This document shows positions 57,713 through 64,000 of a stretch of DNA of 64,000 nucleotides, one piece after another (within the stretch, counting starts at the first letter, position 1; each line of letters begins with the position of its first letter). Source of the stretch: Caulobacter sp. 17J65-9 (GTDB lineage: Bacteria > Pseudomonadota > Alphaproteobacteria > Caulobacterales > Caulobacteraceae); contig NZ_JAAIVC010000003.1 in the NCBI RefSeq assembly GCF_010975005.1, forward strand, positions 1 through 64,000. Direction: 5' to 3'. Under the pieces are notes generated by a model. It worked only from the letters and a program-made list of their open reading frames with translations. It was not told the origin of the DNA and did not search any database. Made by a program: the position numbers and the translations under genes.

Positions 57713-57730
57713 TATATCTTAGGCGATATA
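57713..57730. promoter_or_regulatory. AT-rich 6-6-6 dyad in a convergent gap
   Basis: TATATC-TTAGGC-GATATA is an exact inverted repeat inside an AT-rich island (about 57690-57732) in a very GC-rich region. The flanking genes converge here, so no obvious promoter needs it. TATATC/GATATA dyads are typical of regulator operators. The role is unknown. Confidence 0.45.
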
Positions 57731-57792
57731 CGGATACGCCAATCCGGGCCGTCGGACGGCTCCAGGCCTTCAGCCCTCCCTGCGGATTCTCG

Positions 57793-58800
57793 TCAGACCG
57801 GCAGCGGCGCGTGCGGGCTGACCAGCCCTGCTTCGCGCAGTTCGCGCCAGAAGTCGGCCGGTACGACCTCGTCCAACGCGGCCCTGTCCTCGGCGATGCG
57901 GCTCGGCTGGCTCGCGCCCGGAATGACCGCCGCGACCGCCAAATTGGCCAGCGCGAACTGCAGGCCCGCCGCCTTCATGCTGACGCCGTACCGGTCGGCT
58001 ATGGATTTGATCTGGGCGACCCTGGCCAGGATTTCAGGCTTTGCGGGCGCATATTCGAAGTTCGGACCGCCGACCAACGCGCCTGAGCTGTACGGGCCGC
58101 CCACGACGACGCCCAGGCCCCGCTCGGCGACGGTCGGCATCACGCGCTGGAGCGCGCGGTCGTGGTCGAGCAGCGTGTAACGGCCCGCCAGCAGGAAGCC
58201 GTCGGGCCTGCGCCCCTCGAGCGCCAGCAGGATCTCGATCGGCTCGACCCGGTTCACGCCCAGGCCCCAGGCCTTGATCACGCCTTCGTCCCGCAAACGG
58301 TCGAGCGCCTTGAACGCCCCCTTTCGCGCGGTTTCGAACACGCCCAGCCATTCGTCGCCGTAGAAGTCCTGGGCCACGTCGTGGACCCAGACGATCTCGA
58401 TGCGGTCGGTTTGCAGCCGCACCAGGCTGTCCTCGATCGAGCGCAGGGTCGCGGCCTCGGAATAGTCGTTCACGATCTTGTTCGGGCGGCCGTATTTGAA
58501 CACGTCGCCCTTCTCGCCCAGGTCGCGGGCGCCGACGTCCTCGACCTCGTCGAGGATGATCCGCCCGACCTTGGTGCTGATCGCGTATTCGCCGCGCGGC
58601 TTGCCGGCCAGCGCCTCGCCCATGCGCAGCTCGGCCAGGCCCGCGCCGTAGAACGGCGCGTTGTCGAAATAGCGGATGCCGTCCCGCCAGGCCGCTTCGA
58701 CGGTCGCGCGCGCCTCGTCCTCGGGAATGTCGCGAAACATGTTGCCGAGCGGCGCGGCGCCGAAGCCCAGCTTGCCGGGCAGGATGCTCTTGAGCGACAC
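57793..58800 (-). CDS. aldo/keto reductase (aldose dehydrogenase/pyridoxal dehydrogenase-like)
   Basis: The 335-residue AKR has LGFGAAPLGNMFRDI at the N-terminus, catalytic Asp in GIRYFDNAPFYG, Tyr in the same motif, Lys in YAISTKVGR and His in EIVWVHDVAQDFYG. The C-terminal cofactor segment is AVIPGASQPSRIAED. It is close to D-threo-aldose 1-dehydrogenase (galactose/fucose dehydrogenase) and pyridoxal 4-dehydrogenase. The start is a GTG with GGAGG about 10 nt upstream. No operon partner is evident. Confidence 0.9.
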   Translation of the reverse strand: MSLKSILPGKLGFGAAPLGNMFRDIPEDEARATVEAAWRDGIRYFDNAPFYGAGLAELRMGEALAGKPRGEYAISTKVGRIILDEVEDVGARDLGEKGDVFKYGRPNKIVNDYSEAATLRSIEDSLVRLQTDRIEIVWVHDVAQDFYGDEWLGVFETARKGAFKALDRLRDEGVIKAWGLGVNRVEPIEILLALEGRRPDGFLLAGRYTLLDHDRALQRVMPTVAERGLGVVVGGPYSSGALVGGPNFEYAPAKPEILARVAQIKSIADRYGVSMKAAGLQFALANLAVAAVIPGASQPSRIAEDRAALDEVVPADFWRELREAGLVSPHAPLPV

Positions 58801-58984
58801 GGTGCTGCCTCCGGTCCGTTATGAGCCCCTACAACGGCCGCGACGTGCGAATGGACGACATCGCCGCGGGCGCGCGTGCGTCGGTTGCGGACAATCCCCT
58901 GCGTAATCTCCGCATCAAACGCCGCTTCCGAAACCTGCCGATATGCGTTGCAATGGGGCGTCCAGCGTCCTAGAGGCCGCACCG

Positions 58985-59398
58985 ATGCGCTTCGGGTCCT
59001 TCCGCTTCGCCGATCTCCGTCACGCCGCGTTCCTGACGCTGGCGACGGTGGCGATCGCGCTGAAGGTGCTGGTCCCGCCGGGCTTCATGCTGGCCACCGA
59101 CGCGAGGCCCGACGTCGTGCCGATCGTGCTCTGCACGGCCTACGGCGCGAAAGTCGTCCACGTCGACGCCGACCAGGCCCCGCCGACCGACGAGCACCAC
59201 GACGGCAAGACGGCTCACGACGCGCCCTGCGCCTTCACCGGCCACGCCGCCGCGCCGATCACGCCGATCGCCGCTCCGTTCGCCTATGCGAACGTCGCCC
59301 TGCCCGCACACCAGTTCGACGCCCCTGCCCTGGCCGCGCCCGGCCGTGGCCTGGCCGCCCCGCCGCCGCCGTCCCAGGCGCCGCCTTTCCGGATCTGA
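58985..59398 (+). CDS. DUF2946-like small membrane/exported protein
   Basis: The 137-residue protein has one N-terminal hydrophobic segment (AFLTLATVAIALKVLVPPGFM) followed by a periplasmic stretch with LCTAYGAKVVH, a His-rich DEHHDGKTAHDAPCAF segment and a Pro/Ala-rich tail. DUF2946 proteins sit upstream of TonB-receptor and PepSY genes; Cys and His could bind a metal such as copper or iron. The receptor starts 170 nt later. The start is ATG 58985; an earlier in-frame ATG is less likely. Confidence 0.75.
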   Translation: MRFGSFRFADLRHAAFLTLATVAIALKVLVPPGFMLATDARPDVVPIVLCTAYGAKVVHVDADQAPPTDEHHDGKTAHDAPCAFTGHAAAPITPIAAPFAYANVALPAHQFDAPALAAPGRGLAAPPPPSQAPPFRI

Positions 59399-59568
59399 CC
59401 GCCCGCGCTTCGGCCCGCCGCCGGAGCGCGCCGCCGCGTCTGCGACCGTCCCTTCGGGCCCACACCCAAGGACGGTGGACGACGCCGCGCCCGTCCCGCC
59501 GACGCGGCGCGTCCGATCAGAATTCCGAAGGTCCGGCAAAGGCTTAACGCCGCCGGCGAACGGCACAC

Positions 59569-61629
59569 ATGAAACGTCTCCTGCTGACCGGGGCCAGCCT
59601 CGCCCTGCTGGTCCACACCACCTCGGCCGCCGCCGACACCCCGGCCGAAGAACCGACCAGCGTCGACACGGTGATCGTCACCGCCACGCGCAACCCGCTT
59701 GATCCGCCCGTGGTGGCCGCCGCGCGCGCGCGGCTGTCGCGCACGCCCGGCGCGGTCTCCGTCGTCGCCGATGAGACCTTCGAGAACCGCACCGCCCAGG
59801 GCCTCGCCGATATGCTGCGCGACGTGCCGGGCGTCCTGACCCAGAAGCGCTACGGCGAGGAATCGCGCATTTCGATCCGCGGCTCGGGCGTCGGCCAGGG
59901 ATTCCACCAGCGCGGCGTGCTGCTGGCCCAGGACGGCGTGCCCTTCGCCGACCCGGACGGCTTCTCCGACTTCCAGGGCATCGACCCTCTCACCGCCCGC
60001 TACATCGAGGTCTATCGCGGCGGCAACGCGATGCGCTTCGGCGGTTCGCAGCTGGGCGGCACGGTCAACATCGTCACGCCGACGGGCCGGACGGCGGAGT
60101 CGGACTACCTGCTGCGGCTGGAGGGCGGCTCGTTCGGCACCCTCCGTGCGCAAGGCTCGGTGGCCAGGGTCAGCGGCGACTGGGACGTCTACGCCAACCT
60201 CGACGGCATGACGGTGGACGGCTGGCGCGACCAGAGCAGCCAGACCCAGGCGCGGGCCACCGCCAACGTCGGGCGGGCCTTCGGCGAGAACGGCGAGGTC
60301 CGCCTGATCGTCTATGGCGCGGACATCCAGCAGGAGGTGCCGGGCACGCTCAACCTGTTCCAGGCCCTGAACGCGCCGCGGACCGCGCCGCTGAACAACA
60401 TCGTCAACGACAACGCCCGCGACCAGAGCTTCCTGCGCACGACCGTGCAGACCCGCTGGCGGATCGGCGAGAACACCACCTTCGAGGGCGCGGTCTACGG
60501 CACGACCAAGAGCCTGTTCCACCCGATCTTCCAGGTGGTCGACCAGGAGAGCCAGTCGCAGGGCGCCTTCGGCCGGTTCGACTGGGCGGGCCAGGTCGCC
60601 GGGCTGAAGGCCGATCTCTACTATGGCGGCTTCTACCGGCAGGGTGATCTCAAGGCGAAGCAGTTCGTCAATGTCGGCGGCGACCGCGGCGCCCAGACGG
60701 TGGACGCCACCCAGGAGGCCTCGGGCCTGGACCTGTTCGCCGAGGGCCGGCTGTTCGTGCAGCCCGAGCTGGCCCTGGTGGCCGGCGGGTCGTGGGGCCA
60801 CGCCTCGCGCGACTTCGACCGCCGCTTTCCCACACCGTTTTCGGCGTCGGAGGACTTCGAGTGGTTCGCGCCGCGCGTCGGCGTGATGTGGCAAGCCGAG
60901 AGCGGGCCGCAGGTCTACGCCAACGTCACCCGCTCGGTGGAGCCGCCGACCTTCGGCGCGCTGGTGCAAGGGACCGCCGCCAGCTTCGTGCCCGTCGACG
61001 AGCAGAAGGCCTGGACCGCCGAGCTCGGCACGCGCGGCCGGCAGGGGCGCGTCACCTGGGACCTGGCGATCTACCGCTCCGAGATCGACGGCGAGATGCT
61101 GAACTTCGTGGTCGATCCGGCCAAGAACATTCCGGCCGCCACCTTCAACGCCGGGAACACGATCCACCAGGGCGTCGAGGCGGCGCTGGACTGGCGCATC
61201 CCCCTCCCCGCCTCGAGCGTGGGCGGCCTGTCGCTGCAGCAGACCTACACCTACAGCGACTTCCGCTTCGACGGCGATGCGGTCTACGGCGACAACCGCC
61301 TGCCGGTCGTGCCCGAGCACCAGTACCAGGCCGAGCTGACCTACAACCATCCGTCCGGCTGGTTCCTGGCCCCGGCGGTGCAGTGGCGGCCCAAGGGCGT
61401 CTATGTCGACTACGCCAACACCTTCCGCGCGCCGGGCTTCACGGTCTGGTCGCTGAACGCCGGCTGGGATTTCGACAACGGCGTCACCGCCTTCGTCGAC
61501 GCCCGCAACCTGACCGACCAGCGCTACGTCGCCGAGTTCAGCGCCGTGCCGATCGCCACGACGGCCAGCGCGGTCTTTTACCCAGGTGAAGGCCGCGGCG
61601 TGTTCGGCGGCCTGCGTTACCGGTTCTGA
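59569..61629 (+). CDS. TonB-dependent outer-membrane receptor (metal-siderophore type)
   Basis: The 686-residue protein has a signal peptide (about 1-22), TonB box DTVIVTATRNP, plug region (AQGLADMLRDVPGVLTQK, ISIRGSGVGQGFHQRG) and barrel ending GGLRYRF. With the DUF2946 protein before and PepSY protein after (8 nt gap), it probably imports a metal chelate. The ligand cannot be named. Confidence 0.94.
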   Translation: MKRLLLTGASLALLVHTTSAAADTPAEEPTSVDTVIVTATRNPLDPPVVAAARARLSRTPGAVSVVADETFENRTAQGLADMLRDVPGVLTQKRYGEESRISIRGSGVGQGFHQRGVLLAQDGVPFADPDGFSDFQGIDPLTARYIEVYRGGNAMRFGGSQLGGTVNIVTPTGRTAESDYLLRLEGGSFGTLRAQGSVARVSGDWDVYANLDGMTVDGWRDQSSQTQARATANVGRAFGENGEVRLIVYGADIQQEVPGTLNLFQALNAPRTAPLNNIVNDNARDQSFLRTTVQTRWRIGENTTFEGAVYGTTKSLFHPIFQVVDQESQSQGAFGRFDWAGQVAGLKADLYYGGFYRQGDLKAKQFVNVGGDRGAQTVDATQEASGLDLFAEGRLFVQPELALVAGGSWGHASRDFDRRFPTPFSASEDFEWFAPRVGVMWQAESGPQVYANVTRSVEPPTFGALVQGTAASFVPVDEQKAWTAELGTRGRQGRVTWDLAIYRSEIDGEMLNFVVDPAKNIPAATFNAGNTIHQGVEAALDWRIPLPASSVGGLSLQQTYTYSDFRFDGDAVYGDNRLPVVPEHQYQAELTYNHPSGWFLAPAVQWRPKGVYVDYANTFRAPGFTVWSLNAGWDFDNGVTAFVDARNLTDQRYVAEFSAVPIATTASAVFYPGEGRGVFGGLRYRF

Positions 61630-61637
61630 GTAAGCTC

Positions 61638-62972
61638 ATGACAACGCTGTCCCCCGACGCTTCCGCCCCCGCCGGCGCCCTCTATCGGGCGGTCTGGCGC
61701 TGGCACTTCATCGCCGGCCTGCTGGTGTTGCCTTTCCTGGCCTCGCTGGCGATCACCGGCGGGCTGTACCTGTTCAAGGACGAGATCAACGCCGTCCTCT
61801 ACCGCGACCTGACGACCGTGTCGGCGCAAAGCGCCTCGTTCCTGACGCCCGACGACTGGGCCGCGAGCGCCGCGGCCGAGCTGGACGGGCGCGTGGTCCA
61901 GGTCGCCCCGCCTGAGCGGCCGACCGAGGCGGCGCGCCTGATCGTCGACGTCGGCGGCGGCGAGCGGCTGAGCGCCTACGTCGATCCGTACGACGCCCGC
62001 CTGATCGGCGCGACGCCCGAAGGCGGGGTGATGGACCTGATCAAGCGGATCCACAGCCTCGACCAGTTCGGATTCTGGGCCAATTGCCTGATCGAGATCG
62101 CCGCCGGCTGGGCCGTCGTGCTGGTCGCCACCGGCGTCTACCTGTGGTGGCCTCGCGGCCAGAGAGGCGGCGTCGTCACCGTGCGCGCCACGCCCAGGCG
62201 CCGGGTGTTCTGGCGCGACCTGCACGCCGTCACCGGCCTGTTCGCCGGGGCCTTCGTGGTGTTCCTGGCGGTCACCGGCATGCCCTGGTCGGCGGTGTGG
62301 GGCAAGCAGGTCCAGCGGATGAGCACGGAGGCCGGCCTCGGCCGCCCGACCGCGCCCAGCGCCTCGACCTCCAACCACGACGGCCACGCCGACCTGCCCT
62401 GGGCGCTGGAGGCCCGGCCGACGCCGATGTCTTCGGCGGGCCGCCAGCCGATCGGCTTCACCCAGGCCGCGATGGTCGGCCAGGCCGCCGGCCTGCCCCG
62501 CCCGTTCGCGATCAACGCGCCCAAGGGGCCGGGCGGCGTCTATTCCCTCGCCTACCGGCCCGACCGGGTGGAGGACACCCGCACCCTCTATGTCGACCAG
62601 TACGACGGGCGGGTGCTGGGCGACGTCGGCTATCGCGCCTACGGTCCGGCCGCCAAGGCCATCGAATGGGGCATCTCGGTCCACCAGGGCCAGCAGTACG
62701 GCCGCGCCAACCAGCTGCTTATGCTGGCCGGTTGCCTGGGCCTGCTGATGCTGACGATCACCGCGCCGGTGATGTGGTGGAAGCGCCGGCCCAAGGGCTC
62801 CGGCCTGGCCGTGCCGCCGGCCCCGGCCGATCCGCGCGTCGGTCGCGGCCTGCTGGCGGTGATCGCGCCCATCGCGGTGTTCTACCCGCTGGTCGGCGCC
62901 TCGCTGCTGGCGGCGCTGGCGGCGGAATGGGGCTGGGGTCGGGTCAGGGCGGCGGGCTGGCCGCGGCCGTGA
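61638..62972 (+). CDS. PepSY-associated transmembrane protein
   Basis: The 444-residue inner-membrane protein has four transmembrane helices: about 24-45, 150-172, 196-215 and 355-378, plus one near the C-terminus. PepSY-like periplasmic regions lie between them. WRWHFIAGLLVLPFLASLAITGGLYLFKDEI and DLHAVTGLFAGAFVVFLAVTGM are typical. Such proteins act as flavin- or heme-linked reductases for imported ferric chelates. It follows the receptor by 8 nt, in one operon. The 3' end overlaps the VanY-like gene by 29 nt tail to tail. Confidence 0.92.
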   Translation: MTTLSPDASAPAGALYRAVWRWHFIAGLLVLPFLASLAITGGLYLFKDEINAVLYRDLTTVSAQSASFLTPDDWAASAAAELDGRVVQVAPPERPTEAARLIVDVGGGERLSAYVDPYDARLIGATPEGGVMDLIKRIHSLDQFGFWANCLIEIAAGWAVVLVATGVYLWWPRGQRGGVVTVRATPRRRVFWRDLHAVTGLFAGAFVVFLAVTGMPWSAVWGKQVQRMSTEAGLGRPTAPSASTSNHDGHADLPWALEARPTPMSSAGRQPIGFTQAAMVGQAAGLPRPFAINAPKGPGGVYSLAYRPDRVEDTRTLYVDQYDGRVLGDVGYRAYGPAAKAIEWGISVHQGQQYGRANQLLMLAGCLGLLMLTITAPVMWWKRRPKGSGLAVPPAPADPRVGRGLLAVIAPIAVFYPLVGASLLAALAAEWGWGRVRAAGWPRP

Positions 62973-63906
62973 CGGTGTCGGCGGACGGGCCGACCCACTC
63001 CCAGTGCCAGGGCTCGAACACGTAGTTCACGAAGCCGAAGCGGTGGGCGTTCTCGACCATCCAGCGATAGGCCGGCGAGCGGGTCTGGTGCAGGCGGTTC
63101 TCGAAGGTGACCGAGTCCGCCGTCTGCCCCTCGACCCAGCCGACATTCACGTCGACGGCGGTGCCGGTGCGATGCGGCGAGCAGGCCGCCCGGCGCGCCC
63201 CGTCGCAATTGCCCTCGGCGGTGCAGCGGGCTTCGTCGGAGGCCGGATCGCGGTAGCCCGAGAACAGGGTCAGCGCGGTCGGGTCGTTGCGGATCGCCGG
63301 CACCTCGGCGCGGGCGGCGTCGACCATGCGCCGCCAGGCGGACAGCACTTCAGGCCGCAACTGGCGGCCTTCGCGCGCGAAGGTCTCTTCGTTGGTCGGG
63401 ATGGTGGTCAGCTGGACCGGAGTCGGGCCTTCCGGACACTCGCCGTTGAGACGGGCCATGACGAAGGGGCGGCGTTCCTGCAGCACGCCCTTCAGCACCT
63501 CGAAGGTGTCGGGCCCGAACTCGCCGTCGCCCGGGAGGTTGTAGCGCAGCTGCCAGGTCGCCAGCGCCTGGGCGAAGGCCGGCGTGCCGAAGCCGCAGGT
63601 CGTGCCGATCTCGTGCGCCATCAGCGGCGCATAGGCCTCCCAGCCGTGCTCCTCGACCCCGAACGGGGCCCAGACCAGGGTGTCCAGCTTCTCGGCGTTG
63701 TGGCGAGCGGCCTCGCGGAACCGGACCTCGGCGTCGCCGCAGGAGGCGTACTTGCGCGTGACCGCCGGGACGCTCACCGAGGCCATCGCCGCGATCGGCG
63801 CCCCCGGCGCGACCGGGCCCAGCGGCGCGCAGGCACCCGAGTCCGCCGCCAGGAGGACCGCCAACACCGCCGCACCGAGCCTGGTCATCGCGAGGAAAGC
63901 CTGCAT
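62944..63906 (-). CDS. VanY-like D,D-carboxypeptidase family protein
   Basis: The 320-residue protein has a signal sequence with a Cys (ADSGACAP), so it may be a lipoprotein. It carries an M15B core with FSGYRDPASDEAR, the zinc motif SPHRTGTAVDVN (His and Asp) and the catalytic EPWHWEW (Glu and His). It acts on cell-wall peptides in the periplasm. The N-terminal 150 residues (FGTPAFAQALATWQLRYNLPGDGEFGP) look like a peptidoglycan-binding domain. The start is ATG 63906; 63888 is an alternative. Nothing is seen in the last 94 nt. Confidence 0.85.
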   Translation of the reverse strand: MQAFLAMTRLGAAVLAVLLAADSGACAPLGPVAPGAPIAAMASVSVPAVTRKYASCGDAEVRFREAARHNAEKLDTLVWAPFGVEEHGWEAYAPLMAHEIGTTCGFGTPAFAQALATWQLRYNLPGDGEFGPDTFEVLKGVLQERRPFVMARLNGECPEGPTPVQLTTIPTNEETFAREGRQLRPEVLSAWRRMVDAARAEVPAIRNDPTALTLFSGYRDPASDEARCTAEGNCDGARRAACSPHRTGTAVDVNVGWVEGQTADSVTFENRLHQTRSPAYRWMVENAHRFGFVNYVFEPWHWEWVGPSADTVTAAASPPP

Positions 63907-64000
63907 CCAGCCAGAAGAACCGTGGCTGGAGAAGAAAACAACCCCCAGGCGACCAGCGTTCGACGGCAGCTGACAAATTGTCGCGACTGCGGCGGGGCGC

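Overview
This is a gene-dense, very GC-rich chromosomal window with about 67 protein genes and one tRNA. Gene content points to an alphaproteobacterium of the Caulobacteraceae (Caulobacter/Phenylobacterium type). It has a clpS-clpA pair, a phasin, many TonB-dependent receptors and DcaP/OprP-like porins, a SPOR-domain D,D-carboxypeptidase, an rlpA-tmk-holB-tatD-MBL block, and frequent GTG/TTG starts. This assignment is inferred from reading the proteins; no database search was possible. No phage, insertion sequence, rRNA or CRISPR array was seen.

Layout. 1-13.8 kb is mostly housekeeping: the end of a J-domain protein, a D,D-carboxypeptidase, phasin, ClpS/ClpA, small exported proteins, a HIT hydrolase, a FemAB-like acyltransferase, a cyclophilin, an S41-like protease, and RlmE with a translationally coupled small protein. 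13.8-19.3 kb holds guaB, a MAPEG protein, rsmB and guaA, the last two coupled by an ATGA overlap. 19.4-25.8 kb has small metabolic enzymes (aldo/keto reductase, YffB, VOC proteins, alpha/beta hydrolases) and an ECF sigma factor flanked by small membrane proteins.

26.0-32.7 kb looks like a five-gene operon of exported proteins: a DcaP-like porin, a Tat-type glutaminase, two tandem paralogous porins and a periplasmic amidohydrolase. 34.2-48.7 kb is a catabolic region: TonB receptor, acyl-CoA ligase, AraC-type regulator, then quinone oxidoreductase, TauD-type dioxygenase and a BKACE (DUF849) enzyme, followed by an MFS transporter, acyl-CoA dehydrogenase, M19 dipeptidase-like protein and epoxide hydrolase. 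A 17-nt motif (16/17 identical) lies 106 nt before the receptor start and 104 nt before the oxidoreductase start, in the gap shared with the divergent regulator. It is the best candidate operator and suggests one regulon for uptake and breakdown of an unidentified acid.

48.7-53.9 kb carries tRNA-Ser(TGA), two RlpA-like proteins and the tmk-holB-tatD-MBL block, with no metG where many relatives carry it. 54-64 kb has an AraC regulator with a serine hydrolase, a WYL regulator divergent from a small gene, an aldo/keto reductase, a DUF2946-TonB receptor-PepSY metal-uptake type operon, and a VanY-like carboxypeptidase. Six intrinsic terminators were recognised, and several palindromic repeats lie between genes. 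No intergenic gap exceeds 300 nt.
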